DNA from: Variovorax paradoxus
GTDB taxonomy: Bacteria; Pseudomonadota; Gammaproteobacteria; Burkholderiales; Burkholderiaceae_C
DNA length: 64,000 nt
Assembly: GCF_018614955.1 (NCBI RefSeq)
Contig: NZ_JAGGNV010000014.1
Coordinates: forward strand, 1-64,000
Reading direction: 5' to 3'
Under the pieces are notes generated by a model. It did no database searches. It worked only from the letters and a program-made list of their open reading frames with translations, and was not told the origin of the DNA. Below, in pieces: positions 8,152-18,000 of this stretch; the stretch's first letter is position 1; every line of letters begins with the position of its first letter. The translations under genes and the position numbers were made by a program.

Positions 8152-8464
8152 GGGCGGTCAGGTGGCAACGGATGCCGCTTGACAGTGCACATGCCGTGCC
8201 TGCGCTCGTGCACCTTCCCTCCCGGGACGCTTGCGAGGGCATGGTCGCACCGTGTTGGAAACGCGGACAAATCAACTGTCTGAAACATCGACAACTGTCT
8301 TCTGAATGAGCAGGGTTGTCCCTGAGGCATGCGCGTGCGACCTCACCCCATGTGAACCGCGTCACATGCCACGCGTGCACTGCTTACTCGTGCCGAATCC
8401 CTAAATTAACGGCCATGGCGAACCCGATTGCGACCCGGGTTCCGATCAACGAAAGGCCGACATC
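8152..8464. other. Intergenic region between divergent genes
   Basis: A 313-bp stretch without a convincing gene, between the alpha-CTD-like gene (minus) and a secreted-protein gene (plus). It holds a direct repeat of CAACTGTCT at 8273-8281 and 8292-8300, spaced 19 bp, and a slightly AT-richer patch (CCTAAATTAA, about 8400-8410) that could serve as a promoter element for the gene at 8465. No terminator or RNA gene was recognised. Confidence 0.5.
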
Positions 8465-8851
8465 ATGCGCAGCTCCTTCTTCATCCGGTTCGCCTTCGCC
8501 GCCCTCGCGGCATTCGCCATCCTGCTGCCGGGCGCGGCCTTCGCCGAAGAGCGCACTTACCTCAGCAAGACCGAGATCGAGGCCAGCCTGCTCGGCAAGA
8601 CGGTGGTGTCGAAGAACATTGCGAGCGGAAAGCTTTCCCAGTGGGAATTCCGCGCCGACGGAACGGTGGAAGCCGTGGGCGGGCTCGGCCGGGCCGCGGG
8701 CACCTGGAGCATCCGTGACGACGGGCAGACCTGCGTGAAGATGATGGGCCGCACCGGATGCCGCTACTGGTTCCGCCAGGGCGGCGCCTACGCCAACGCG
8801 GACACCAACCAATTCGATGCGCCGGTCGTGGCCGAGGTGCGCTACCTTTGA
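8465..8851 (+). CDS. Secreted protein of unknown function
   Basis: A 128-residue protein with a standard Sec signal peptide (residues 1-27; hydrophobic core FAFAALAAFAILLPGAA, cleavage probably after AFA). The mature part begins with YLSKTEIEASLLGKTVVSK and continues with KLSQWEFRADGTVEAVGGLG, AAGTWSIRDDGQTCVKMMG and CRYWFRQGG, a pattern of a short lipocalin-like or DUF995-type beta domain with two Cys that could form a disulfide. An AAAGG element lies about 8 bp upstream of the ATG. Location is periplasmic or extracellular. It is flanked by the alpha-CTD-like gene and a convergent VOC gene, and neither gives a functional hint. Confidence 0.75.
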   Translation: MRSSFFIRFAFAALAAFAILLPGAAFAEERTYLSKTEIEASLLGKTVVSKNIASGKLSQWEFRADGTVEAVGGLGRAAGTWSIRDDGQTCVKMMGRTGCRYWFRQGGAYANADTNQFDAPVVAEVRYL

Positions 8852-8896
8852 TGCTCGCCCAGGCCTGGCTGATGCCAGCCACCGCCTGCGATGCCG

Positions 8897-9313
8897 CTAG
8901 GGCCTGTTAACAGACCCTACTTCCGCAGGTTCATGGCATGTGACGCAGAGCTTGTTTCCATCCGGGTCGCGGAAGTAGGCGCCGTAGTAGTGCGGGTGGT
9001 ACTGCTCTCTGAGCCCGGGCGGTCCTTCGCAGCTTCCGCCATGTTCCAGCGCTGCCCGATGTGCAGCATGAACCTTGGCCCGGTCGGCGGCAGCGAAGGC
9101 AATCATTTGCCCGTTCCCGGCCTCATGCGGCTGACCGTCATAAGGCTTGCAGATCACGAAGAACGGCCGCGCGCGTCCTGCGCTGTGCCAGCCCGCCCAT
9201 GGCTTCTCGCGCTCGCAGAACCGAAGCTCGATACCGAGGCTGTCCATGACAGCGTTGTAGAAGGTCAACGCGCGCTCGAAATCGGTCACGCTCACGAAGA
9301 CATGTGAAAACAC
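8897..9313 (-). CDS. VOC (glyoxalase/dioxygenase superfamily) protein
   Basis: A 138-residue single VOC unit. The GTG start at 9313 is preceded by AAGGAG at a good distance and gives MFSHVFVSVTDFERALTFYN, the classic first beta-alpha-beta module; the second module ends with YGAYFRDPDGNKLCV. Metal-ligand candidates are His4 and the His/Glu positions of the second half. Members act as glyoxalases, extradiol dioxygenases or antibiotic-binding proteins; nothing in this sequence picks one. No longer start with coding character exists upstream. The last codons and the TAG stop lie inside a copy of the dispersed GGGCCTGTTAACAG palindrome, so the C-terminal residues SVNRP are encoded by the repeat. 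It is convergent with the secreted-protein gene. Confidence 0.8.
   Translation of the reverse strand: MFSHVFVSVTDFERALTFYNAVMDSLGIELRFCEREKPWAGWHSAGRARPFFVICKPYDGQPHEAGNGQMIAFAAADRAKVHAAHRAALEHGGSCEGPPGLREQYHPHYYGAYFRDPDGNKLCVTCHEPAEVGSVNRP
8898..8919. repeat. Dispersed gene-end palindrome, copy 1
   Basis: A 22-bp near-perfect palindrome (10-bp arms TAGGGCCTGT and ACAGACCCTA around TA, one mismatch) at the 3' end of the VOC gene, overlapping its stop codon. Related copies lie at 28464-28485 and 36388-36408, also exactly at gene ends. It has no T-tract, so a classical terminator is not indicated. Confidence 0.6.
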
Positions 9314-9374
9314 AGAGGCTCCTTGGGGCACTGGCGATGAGGAAGGGGAGCTGCATTCTGATGTGCTGAGCCTG

Positions 9375-10277
9375 CTAACAGCCCCTGGACATCGTCTCGG
9401 CCTCCTGCACGATCCAGGCTTCGAAGGCCTGCACGCGCTGGGGCAAGGGCGGCTCGCTGTTGTACGCGAGGTAGTAGGCGCCCGGCGTCTCCACGTGCAG
9501 CGCAAACGGCGCCACCAGCCGGCCCGAGGCCAGGTCGTCGCGCACGAAGGCGTGCAGCGCGACCATCACGCCCAGCTGGTCTGCCGCCGCCTGGTAGGCC
9601 AGCGCGGCGTTCTCGAACTTGAGGCCGCTGTTGCCGTCGATCTGCGGCGCGCCCGCGGCCGCCAGCCAGGCCGGCCAGTCCTTGGGCCGGTTCATCGAGC
9701 ACAAGAGCACGTGGTGCGCGAGGTCGGCCGGCTGCGCCAGCGGCGGCCCGCGCTCCAGCAGGCCCGGCGCGCAGACCGGCAGCAGCGTCTCGCCGAACAG
9801 GCGCCGAACACCTGGCCCCGCGGGCGGGCTCGGCTCGGAATGGATGCTCACGTCCACCTCTTCGCGCGCGAAGTCGGCGCGCTGGTGCGAGGTGGTGATC
9901 TGCACGTCGATGCGTGGATGCAGCGCATGGAAGCGCGCGAGCCGCGGCACCAGCCAGCGGATCGCGAAGGTGGGCGGGAGCTTGATGCGCAGGCAGCGCT
10001 CGTCGGGGCTGGCCTGCAACTGGCGCGTGCCGTAGTCGATCTGGTCCAGCGCCGCGCGCACCGTGCCGAAGTAGGCCTGCCCCGGCGGCGTGAGCGCGAT
10101 GCCGTGGCGGCCGCGCTCGAAGAGCTGCACCTTGAGCCAGCCTTCCAGCGTCGCAACATGCCGGCTCACCGCGCCCTGCGTGACGCACAGCTCCTCGGCC
10201 GCGCGCGTGAAATTGCCGCAGCGCGCCGCGGCTTCGAAGGCGCGCAAGGCATTCAGCGGGGGCAGGCGGCGTGACAT
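9375..10277 (-). CDS. LysR-family regulator, GcvA-like
   Basis: A 300-residue LysR protein that starts SRRLPPLNALRAFEAAARCG, the hallmark opening of the GcvA/AmpR branch, with the helix-turn-helix RAAEELCVTQGAVSRHVATL and the effector domain from about residue 93 (RCLRIKLPPTFAIRWLVPRL). The start at 10277 matches the family; an upstream ATG at 10319 would add 14 unrelated residues. It is divergent from the Bug-leuC-leuD-leuB operon, with a 115-bp shared gap holding a 7-bp-armed inverted repeat. GcvA-like proteins both activate and repress neighbouring catabolic operons; control of this operon is inferred from layout. Confidence 0.92.
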   Translation of the reverse strand: MSRRLPPLNALRAFEAAARCGNFTRAAEELCVTQGAVSRHVATLEGWLKVQLFERGRHGIALTPPGQAYFGTVRAALDQIDYGTRQLQASPDERCLRIKLPPTFAIRWLVPRLARFHALHPRIDVQITTSHQRADFAREEVDVSIHSEPSPPAGPGVRRLFGETLLPVCAPGLLERGPPLAQPADLAHHVLLCSMNRPKDWPAWLAAAGAPQIDGNSGLKFENAALAYQAAADQLGVMVALHAFVRDDLASGRLVAPFALHVETPGAYYLAYNSEPPLPQRVQAFEAWIVQEAETMSRGC

Positions 10278-10292
10278 GGGCGTTGGGTTTGA

Positions 10293-10313
10293 GGCATGAG
10301 CTTTGATCATGCC
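10293..10313. promoter_or_regulatory. Inverted repeat in divergent lysR/bug-leuCDB promoter
   Basis: GGCATGA and TCATGCC, perfect 7-bp arms around GCTTTGA, lie 16 bp before the LysR start and about 80 bp before the Bug start. The size and position suit a LysR operator. A further half-like GCATGCC follows at about 10317. Binding is inferred, not shown. Confidence 0.5.
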
Positions 10314-10392
10314 CTGCATGCCTTAATTGTGATTGCTGCGCCGGGCTGCGGCAAATAGCATGGCCTCCACTACAAAGACAGGAGACCACGCG

Positions 10393-11373
10393 ATGATGAA
10401 GAAAGCGCATGTCTGCATGCTGGCGGCCCTGCTCGCCGCCGCAGGACTCGCAGCAGCCCAGCAGCAAGGCGCCGCCGGCTACCCGAACCAGCCGATCAAG
10501 CTGATGGTGCCCTGGCCCGCGGGCGGCGGCGTCGACACCACCGCGCGCATGATCTCGGAGCCGATCGCGCAGAAGCTGGGCCAGCCGATCGTGATCGACA
10601 ACCGCGGCGGCGCAGGCGGCAACATCGGCACCGAGCTCGCGGCGCGCGCCAAGCCCGACGGCTACAACCTGCTGATGGGCTCGATCAGCCCGAACGCGGT
10701 CAACATCCATCTCTATTCGAAGCTGGGCTTCGATCCGATCAAGGATTTCGCGCCCGTCGTCTACGTCTCGGCGGTGCCCAACATCCTGGTGGTGCCGGCC
10801 TCCTCGCCCTTCAAGACGGTCAAGGACGTGATCGACGCGGCGAAGGCCAACCCGGGCAAGCTCAACTACGGCTCGGGCGGCGTCGGCTCCTCCCAGCATC
10901 TGGCGGCGGTGCAGTTCATGAGCGCAGCCAAGATCGACATCGTGCATGTGCCCTACAAGGGCACCGCGCCGGCCGAGGCCGACCTGGCGGCGGGCCACAT
11001 CTCGCTGATGCTCGACACCACCACCTGCCTGCCCTTCATCGCCAGCGGCAGGATGCGCGCGCTCGCAGTGGCATCAAAGAAGCGCAATCCCGCGCTGCCC
11101 GACGTGCCCACCTTCGACGAGGTGGGCCTGCCCGGCGTCTATGCCTCCTCGTGGTACGGGCTCATGGCGCCGGCCGGCACGCCGCGGCCCGTCATCGACA
11201 AGCTCAACGCCGAGGCCAATCAGGTGCTGCGGTCGGCCGACATGAAGCGGCGCATGGCCGAGTTCGGCGCCGAGGTCGGCGGCGGCACGCCCGAGGAGTT
11301 CGGCCAGTTCATCGTCTCCGAGATCAAGCGCTACGAATCGATCGTGCGCCTGTCCGGGGCCAAGCTCGATTGA
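10393..11373 (+). CDS. Bug/TctC-family periplasmic substrate-binding protein
   Basis: A 326-residue receptor starting [20 protein letters not shown], with signal peptide cleavage probably after AAA-QQ. The mature protein begins [20 protein letters not shown] and continues with [48 protein letters not shown] and [13 protein letters not shown], all standard Bug landmarks. AGGAG lies 9 bp before the ATG at 10393. It is the first gene of the plus-strand Bug-leuC-leuD-leuB set, 10 bp before leuC. This suggests that the leuCDB-type enzymes act on an imported branched or methylated dicarboxylate rather than on the biosynthetic intermediate alone. No membrane transporter partner is visible. Confidence 0.9.
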   Translation: MMKKAHVCMLAALLAAAGLAAAQQQGAAGYPNQPIKLMVPWPAGGGVDTTARMISEPIAQKLGQPIVIDNRGGAGGNIGTELAARAKPDGYNLLMGSISPNAVNIHLYSKLGFDPIKDFAPVVYVSAVPNILVVPASSPFKTVKDVIDAAKANPGKLNYGSGGVGSSQHLAAVQFMSAAKIDIVHVPYKGTAPAEADLAAGHISLMLDTTTCLPFIASGRMRALAVASKKRNPALPDVPTFDEVGLPGVYASSWYGLMAPAGTPRPVIDKLNAEANQVLRSADMKRRMAEFGAEVGGGTPEEFGQFIVSEIKRYESIVRLSGAKLD

Positions 11374-11383
11374 TCCAGAACCG

Positions 11384-12811
11384 ATGACATCGCCCCCTCC
11401 CCCACGCACCCTCTTCGACAAGATCTGGGCCGAGCACGTCGTGATGCAGCGCGACGACGGCCAGAGCCTGCTCTACGTCGACCGCCATCTGGTGCAGGAC
11501 GGCTCGGCGCCGGCCTTCGAGATGCTGCGGCAGAAGGGCCTGAAAGTGCGCGCCCCGGAGCGCGCCTTCGCCACACCCGATCACTACGTGCCCACCGACG
11601 CGCGCACGCTCGGCCGCATCGCCGACCCCGAGAAGCGCGCGATGGCGCAGGCGCTCGAGGACGATTGCGCCGCCGCCGGCATCCGCTTCTTCGGCCTCGA
11701 CGACGAGCGCCAGGGCATCGTGCACGTGGTCGGCCCCGAGCAGGGCCTGAGCCTGCCGGGCCTGCTGATCGTCTGCGGCGACAGCCACACCTCCACGCAT
11801 GGCGCGCTCGGCGCATTGGCCTTCGGCATCGGCGCCTCGGAAGTGGCGCACGTGCTCGCCACGCAGACGCTGTGGCAGCGCAAGCCGCGCACGCTGCGCG
11901 TCAGCGTCGAGGGCCGCCTGGGCGCGGGCGTGACGGCCAAGGACATCATCCTCGCCGTCATCGGCCGCCTCGGCACCGCCGGCGCGACCGGCCACGTGAT
12001 CGAGTACGCGGGCGAGGCGATCCGCGCGCTCTCGATGGAAGCGCGCATGACGGTCTGCAACATGTCCATCGAAGCCGGCGCGCGCGCCGGCATGATCGCG
12101 CCCGACGACACCACCTTCGCGTGGCTGGCCGGCCGGCCGCATGCACCGCAGGGCGCCGCCTGGGACGAGGCCGTGGCGCGCTGGCGCCGCCTGCCCGGGG
12201 ATGCCGATGCGCGCTTCGACCGCGAGCTCTCGCTGCATGCGGACGACATCGCGCCCATGGTCACCTGGGGCACCAGCCCCGAGGACGTGCTGCCCATCTC
12301 GGGCCGCGTGCCCGACCCGGCGAGCGCGGGCAGTGCCGAAAAGCGCGAGGCGATGCGCCGCGCCCTCGCCTACATGGGCCTCGAGGCCGGCCAGGCCTTG
12401 ACCGAGATCGCGGTGCAGCGCGTGTTCATCGGCTCCTGCACCAACGGCCGCATCGAAGACCTGCGCGGCGCCGCCGCCGTGGCGCGCGGGCGCCATGTGG
12501 CCGAGGGCGTCGAGGCTTGGGTGGTGCCCGGCTCGGGGCTGGTCAAGCGCCAGGCCGAGGCCGAGGGGCTGGACGTGGTGTTCCGCGCGGCCGGCTTCCA
12601 GTGGCGCTACGCGGGCTGCTCGATGTGCCTGGGCACCAACGGCGACCAGGTGGCAGCAGGCCAGCGCTGCGCCTCCACCTCCAACCGCAATTTCGTCGGC
12701 CGCCAGGGGCCGGGTGCGCGCACGCACCTGATGAGCCCGGCCATGGCCGCGGCGGCTGCCGTGACCGGCCGCCTCGCCGACGTGCGCGGCCTGATGCACG
12801 AGGAGCATTGA
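11384..12811 (+). CDS. leuC: 3-isopropylmalate dehydratase large subunit (LeuC-type)
   Basis: A 475-residue aconitase-superfamily large subunit of normal LeuC length. The 4Fe-4S ligands are visible as C352 (FIGSCTNGR), C412 and C415 (GCSMCLGTN). [19 protein letters not shown] and the [16 protein letters not shown] opening are typical of LeuC rather than of aconitase. It forms a heterodimer with the LeuD subunit encoded immediately downstream and isomerises 2- to 3-isopropylmalate, or, in paralogues, citramalate-type acids. It sits 10 bp after the Bug gene. A second biosynthetic leuCDB is expected elsewhere in a Burkholderiales genome, so this copy may be catabolic; that is inference. Confidence 0.88.
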   Translation: MTSPPPPRTLFDKIWAEHVVMQRDDGQSLLYVDRHLVQDGSAPAFEMLRQKGLKVRAPERAFATPDHYVPTDARTLGRIADPEKRAMAQALEDDCAAAGIRFFGLDDERQGIVHVVGPEQGLSLPGLLIVCGDSHTSTHGALGALAFGIGASEVAHVLATQTLWQRKPRTLRVSVEGRLGAGVTAKDIILAVIGRLGTAGATGHVIEYAGEAIRALSMEARMTVCNMSIEAGARAGMIAPDDTTFAWLAGRPHAPQGAAWDEAVARWRRLPGDADARFDRELSLHADDIAPMVTWGTSPEDVLPISGRVPDPASAGSAEKREAMRRALAYMGLEAGQALTEIAVQRVFIGSCTNGRIEDLRGAAAVARGRHVAEGVEAWVVPGSGLVKRQAEAEGLDVVFRAAGFQWRYAGCSMCLGTNGDQVAAGQRCASTSNRNFVGRQGPGARTHLMSPAMAAAAAVTGRLADVRGLMHEEH

Positions 12812-12813
12812 GC

Positions 12814-13407
12814 ATGGAAGCCTTCACCCGGCTCGATGCGGTGGCCGCGCCGCTGCCTCGCATCAACATCGACACCGACCAGATCGTGCCGGCGCTCTAC
12901 CTGCAGAAGCCGCGCTCGGCGAACTTCGGCGACTTCCTGTTTCGCGACGTGCGGCACGATGCAGAGGGCGCGCTGCGCCCCGACTTCCCGCTCAACCATC
13001 CCGCCTATGCAGAGGCCCGCATCCTCGTGGCCGGCCGCAACTTCGGCTGCGGCTCCTCGCGCGAGCACGCGGTGTGGGCGCTCGTCGACGGCGGCTTCCG
13101 CGCCGTGATCGCGCCCAGCTTCGGCGACATCTTTTTTTCCAACGCGCTCAAGAACGGCCTGCTGCCGGTGCGCCTGGCCGAAGAGCTGGTCGACGGCCTG
13201 CTGGCCACGCTGCAAGCCATGCCCGGCGCGCGGCTTGGCATCGATCTCGCGGCGCAAAGCGTGACGGCGCCGGACGGCAGCCGCGCTTCGTTCGAGATCG
13301 ATCCCTTCGCGCGCCATTGCCTGCTCGAAGGTCTCGACGAGCTCGACTACACGCTGACCCAGTCCGCACGCATCGAGGCGTTCGAGCGCGCTCGCGCGGG
13401 CGCCTGA
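12814..13407 (+). CDS. leuD: 3-isopropylmalate dehydratase small subunit (LeuD-type)
   Basis: A 197-residue swivel-domain subunit. It opens FTRLDAVAAPLPRINIDTDQ and carries the loop GRNFGCGSSREHAVWALVDG, the substrate-binding signature of LeuD, followed by FGDIFFSNALKNGLLPV. The length and both motifs are complete. The ATG at 12814 lies 2 bp after the leuC stop with AGGAG 8 bp upstream inside leuC, so translation is coupled. Together with LeuC it supplies the active site of the isomerase. A stretch of seven T residues at about 13132-13138, inside the IFFSN codons, is unusual in this GC-rich gene but leaves the frame intact. Confidence 0.88.
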   Translation: MEAFTRLDAVAAPLPRINIDTDQIVPALYLQKPRSANFGDFLFRDVRHDAEGALRPDFPLNHPAYAEARILVAGRNFGCGSSREHAVWALVDGGFRAVIAPSFGDIFFSNALKNGLLPVRLAEELVDGLLATLQAMPGARLGIDLAAQSVTAPDGSRASFEIDPFARHCLLEGLDELDYTLTQSARIEAFERARAGA

Positions 13408-13443
13408 TCCACTCTCCCTCTCAACGAAAGAAGTGTCCCCAAG

Positions 13444-14523
13444 ATGAAGATCGCAGTGTTGCCCGGTGACGGCATCGGTCCCGAGGTCACGGCCCAGGCC
13501 GTCAAGGTGTTGAAGGCCGTGCTCGGCTCGGCGCAAGCCGTGGAACTGGTGGACGCGCCCATCGGCCAGGCCGGCATCGACAGCGCCGGCAACCCGCTGC
13601 CCGCCGCCACCAGCGAGATCGCGCGCAAAGCCGACGCCATCCTCTTCGGCTCGGCCGGCATGCCCGGCGACGAGGCCATTCCCTTTGCGATGCGGCCGGG
13701 CGCGAGCCTGCTGCGGCTGCGCAAGGAGCTCGGCCTGTTCGCCAACTTCCGTCCCGCCTTCCTGTTCCCCGAACTGATCGGCGCCTCGACGCTCAAGCCC
13801 GAGATCGTCGAAGGCCTGGACCTGATGATCCTGCGCGAGCTCACCGGCGACGTCTACTTCGGCGAGCCGCGCGGCAGCGGCACCAATGCCCGCGGCGAGC
13901 GCGAGGCCTTCAACACCATGCGCTATTCGGAGCCCGAGGTGGAGCGCATTGCGCATGTCGCCTTCCGCACCGCACGGGCGAGGCGGCGCAAGCTGTGCTC
14001 GGTCGACAAGGCCAACGTCCTCGAAGTGATGCAGCTCTGGCGCGAGGTGGTCACGCGCGTGGGCACCGAGTATCCGGATGTCGAGCTCACGCACCTGTTC
14101 GTCGACGCGGCGGCGATGCAGCTCATGCGCGCACCGAAGCAGTTCGACGTGATCGTCACCGGCAACATCTTCGGCGACATCCTCTCGGACGCAGCCGCCA
14201 TGCTCACCGGCTCCATCGGCATGCTGCCCTCGGCCTCGATGGCGGCCGACACCAAAGGCCTCTACGAGCCGGTGCACGGCACCGCGCCCGACATCGCGGG
14301 GAAGGACCTCGCGAACCCGCTCGCGTCCATTCTCTCGATGGCGATGATGCTGCGCTATTCCTTCGGCCTCGCCGAGCAGGCCGACCGCGTCGAACGCGCG
14401 GTGCGCGCGGTGCTGGCCGAGGGCCTGCGCACCGGCGACATCTTCCAGCCGGGCTGCACGCGCGTCGGCACGCGCGACATGGGCGAGGCGGTGGTGGCGG
14501 CGCTGCGGCGCGCGGCAGGCTGA
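13444..14523 (+). CDS. leuB: 3-isopropylmalate dehydrogenase (LeuB-type)
   Basis: A 359-residue beta-decarboxylating dehydrogenase. [20 protein letters not shown] opens the Rossmann-like domain; [21 protein letters not shown] sequence contains the substrate loop, [17 protein letters not shown] the catalytic Lys, and [20 protein letters not shown] the metal-binding Asp residues. [19 protein letters not shown] is the NAD-binding signature. The family oxidises and decarboxylates 3-isopropylmalate; related enzymes use methylmalate, malate or tartrate. It closes the Bug-leuC-leuD-leuB cluster, 36 bp after leuD. No leuA or transaminase is visible. The stop codon abuts the convergent gene at 14524 without a gap. 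Confidence 0.88.
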   Translation: MKIAVLPGDGIGPEVTAQAVKVLKAVLGSAQAVELVDAPIGQAGIDSAGNPLPAATSEIARKADAILFGSAGMPGDEAIPFAMRPGASLLRLRKELGLFANFRPAFLFPELIGASTLKPEIVEGLDLMILRELTGDVYFGEPRGSGTNARGEREAFNTMRYSEPEVERIAHVAFRTARARRRKLCSVDKANVLEVMQLWREVVTRVGTEYPDVELTHLFVDAAAMQLMRAPKQFDVIVTGNIFGDILSDAAAMLTGSIGMLPSASMAADTKGLYEPVHGTAPDIAGKDLANPLASILSMAMMLRYSFGLAEQADRVERAVRAVLAEGLRTGDIFQPGCTRVGTRDMGEAVVAALRRAAG

Positions 14524-14970
14524 CTACGGCAGCGTCGCCTTCAGCCGCTTGTAGGCGTTCGGATCCTCGCGCCTGAGCGCGTCGAGCTCCTTCTGCAGCC
14601 GCTCGACGCGCGGCAGCCGCGCGCTCTGCTTGATGCACTCGACCTCGTGCGCCAGCGTCTCGAAGTCGACGATGCGCTTGTCGGCCCGCGCGGTGGCCGG
14701 CAGGCGTTCGGCCAGGGCCGAGACCGCGTCCATCAGCCGGCCGATCTGGCGGCCATAGCTGTGCTGCTGGAGCACGTCGCGCTCGATGTCGGGCGCCGAC
14801 GAGTTGTTGTAGTTCACGCTCACCAGCGACCAGCCGGAGTTGATCGGCTGGCTGAGCTGCTGCGGCGCGAGCGCCGGCCAGCTCCACTGCTGCATGGGCC
14901 ATTTCCACCATGAGGCCGCCTCGGAGAGGGAGGCCGGGGTCTGCGTGTGGATGCTTGCGTCCGTCGCCAT
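14524..14970 (-). CDS. Conserved hypothetical protein, Trp-rich with C-terminal helices
   Basis: A 148-residue cytosolic protein without signal peptide. The N-terminal third is rich in Trp (ASWWKWPMQQWSWPALAP), followed by NSSAPDIERDVLQQHSYGRQ and a helical C-terminal half (IGRLMDAVSALAERLP, PRVERLQKELDALRREDPNA) that probably forms a coiled coil. Similar architecture occurs in small Burkholderiales proteins annotated as hypothetical; I cannot attach a function. AGGAGG lies 8 bp before the ATG at 14970; the ATG at 14976 is too close to that site. The gene is divergent from the MalT/BTAD-type regulator with an 82-bp shared gap, so it may be that regulator's target. Confidence 0.75.
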   Translation of the reverse strand: MATDASIHTQTPASLSEAASWWKWPMQQWSWPALAPQQLSQPINSGWSLVSVNYNNSSAPDIERDVLQQHSYGRQIGRLMDAVSALAERLPATARADKRIVDFETLAHEVECIKQSARLPRVERLQKELDALRREDPNAYKRLKATLP

Positions 14971-15052
14971 GGTCATCACCTCCTGCCGGCGCTTTGCCGG
15001 ACGCGCGAATCGTAGCGCGCGCCGTATCATGCGCGCGAGGGGGTGCGTGCCC

Positions 15053-18000
15053 ATGCCCGGCAAACAGGTAGCCCTTGCGAAGATCTCGCGGCCCCGGCTG
15101 CACGACGTGCTGGCGCGCACGCGCCTCTTCGGCCTGCTCGACAAGGCGATGCGGCGCCCCGTCGTCTGGCTCAGCGCACAGCCCGGCGCCGGCAAGACCA
15201 CCCTGCTCGCCGGCCACCTCGAAGCGCGCAAGCGCGCCGGCATCTGGTACCAGGTCGATGCGGCCGATGCCGACCCCGCCTCCTTCATCTACCACCTGCG
15301 GCTTGCGGCCACTGCCGACGGCGCGGTCAAGGCGCCCGAGCGGCTGCCGCTGCTGACGCCCGAGTACCTGCAGGACCTGCGCGGATTCGCGCGGCGCTTC
15401 TTTCGCGAGCTCTTCGCCTGCCTGGGACCCGATGCGGTGCTGGTGCTGGACAACTTCCAGGAGGTGCCCGAAGCCTGCGCCTTCCACCACGTCATGGCGC
15501 AGGGCATGGAGCAGGTGCCTGAAGGCGTCAACATCGTCGTCATCAGCCGCGTCGAGCCGCCAGCGGACTATGCGCCGCTCCTGGCTGGCGACGCGATCGC
15601 CGTGCTCGACGGCGAGCAGTTGCGGCTGAGCTTGCCGGAGACGCGGGCCATCGCCCGCAAGCGCGGCGTCACCAGCGATGCCGCGATCGAGGCCCTGCAC
15701 GAGCGCTCGCACGGCTGGGCCGCCGGCCTCACGCTGCTGCTGACGCGCACACGCGGCCATGCCTGGCAGGACGAGGACGACGAGTCCGAATCGCTGCAGC
15801 ACGTCTTCGGCTACTTCGCGCAGCGGGTCTTCGACGGCACCGCGCCCGAGCATCGCCGCGCGCTGATGCAGCTGGCCTTTCTGCCGCTGATCACGGTCGA
15901 CCTCGCCGAGCAGCTGACCGGCATGCCCGAAGTCGGCCGCCTGCTCGACCACCACTACAAGCGGCATCTGTTCACCGACCGCCGGCGCATCGCCGCGCCG
16001 GCCGGGGCCTACGTGTTCCAGTTCCATGCGCTCTTTCGCACCTTCCTGCAGCACCAGGCCCGCGCGAGCCTGGATGCCGGCGAGATCCGCGACATCGCCT
16101 GCCGCGCCGGCCGCTTGCTCGATGCCGCAGGCCACTGGGAGCAGGCGCAGGCGCTGTTCGCCGAGGCCGCCGACTGGGATGCCCATGCCGGGCTCGTCGT
16201 CGCGCACGCCGAGGGCCTGCTCGAACAGGGCCGGCGCCAGACCGTGCTCGGCTGGATCGGCCGCATGCCCGATGCCGTGCGCGAGCGCGATCCCTGGCTG
16301 GGCTACTGGGAAGGCCGTGCGCTGATGGCGACCGCGCCCGAGCGCGCGCTGCAGGTCTTCCAGGCGCGCCACCGGCGCTTCGCCGAGGAGGCCGACGTGG
16401 TCGGCCAGCTCGCCTGCGGCGCTGCGATCGTGCAGACGCTGTGGCATGCGCGCCTGGGCTGGTCGGAGATCACGCCCTGGGTCGACCGGCTCGAACCCTT
16501 GATGCGCGAAGACCTGCGCTTTCCCACCGCGGCGGTGGAACTGCTGAGCATGTCGGCGCTGCACGCCGCGCTCGCCTTCTGCCGGCCGGGGCATCCGGCG
16601 GTGCGGCGCCTGGGGCCGAAGCTGCTGGAGCTGATCGACGATGCCGCGATCGACTGGAATCAGCGGCTGACAACGGCCACGCACCTCATCACCTACTTCC
16701 ACAGCGCGGCCGAGCATGAGCTCGCGATGCAGCTCGTCGCCAAGGTCGATGCTGCGGTCGAGGCGCTGCCCGCCAGCGCGCTCAACCGCGCCTTCTGGTT
16801 CGTCTTCAGGGCCATGCACGACCTGCGGCAGGCGGACTACGAAGCGGCAGCCGCGCGCTTCCAGCGCGCCGAGGACCTGGCGCGCGTCGAAGGGCTGGCC
16901 CATGCCGAGTTCGCCGCGTTGCAGTTCCGCGCCTATCTCGACCTCAGCTTCCGCCGCACCGGCGTGGCGCAGGCCCGGCTCGCGCGCATGGAGGCCCACG
17001 CGGCGCGCGGCAACCCCGACGCCGAGATGAACTTCTGCGTCGCGCGGACGATGCTCGCGCAGCTGAAGGGCGAGGTGCAGGCCGCACTCGACCACGCGCA
17101 GCAGGGCCTGAAGGCCGTGGACCGCGTCGGCGCGGCCTACTTCCAGGCGGTGTTTCCAGCGCTGTTCACGAGCGCCTTCGCCGATGCCGGCCAGTTCGAG
17201 CGCGCACACGACATCGTCGCGAGCGCGCGCCGCCTGTCGCGCGGCAGCTACCTGGAGGCGATGGACGCCCAGCTCCTGCTCGAGGAGGCCTACATTGCCC
17301 ACGTGCAGGGCGATGCGGCGCTCGCCTTGTCGAAGCTGGCCGCGGGGCTCGCGTTGGGCGCCGCCGACCGCACGCGCGCGGCCTACGTGCATCGCATCGT
17401 GACGCGCAAGCCCGTGCTGCTGGAGTTGGCGCTGAAGGCCGGCATCGAGCCCGAGTTCGCGCGTCATCTCCTGCGCCGCTGGCGCATCGCGCCGCCGGTC
17501 GAGGAGATCGCGGGGTGGCCCTGGCCGATCCGGATCCGCACGCTGGGCGGCTTCGAGCTGCTGGTGGACGACCGGCCGATCGAGTTCGGCCGCAAGGCGC
17601 CGAAGAAGACCCTCGCGCTCCTGAAGGCCATCGTCGCGCGCGGCGGCAGCGCGCCGGAGAGCGCGCTCGTCGACACCTTCTGGCCCGACGAAACGGGCGA
17701 CGCCGCCGCGCGCTCGCTCGGCGCCGCGGTCCGTCGCCTGCGCGATCTGCTGGGCGAAGGCGATGCGGTCGTGCAGCAGGGCGGCCAGCTGTCGCTGGAC
17801 CGCGCCTGCGTGTGGGTCGATGCCTGGGCTTTCGAGCGCGCGCTTGCGGCAGCGCGCGAGGCTCCCGCCGCGGACGATGCCGCGATCGCGCAGGCCCTGG
17901 GCCTCTACCGCGGCGCCTTCCTGGCCGAGGACGAAGGCGAGAGCTGGCCGGTGGCCCTGCGCGAGCGCCTGCGCGGCAAGTTCATCCAGGCCGTCGCCGA

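Noticed and set aside
8273..8300. Direct repeat CAACTGTCT as a LexA or regulator site
   Set aside because: It lacks the CTGT-N8-ACAG symmetry, and nothing else supports a binding site.
9368..9386. Fourth copy of the gene-end palindrome
   Set aside because: The arms have several mismatches; it is mentioned only as a possible decayed relative.
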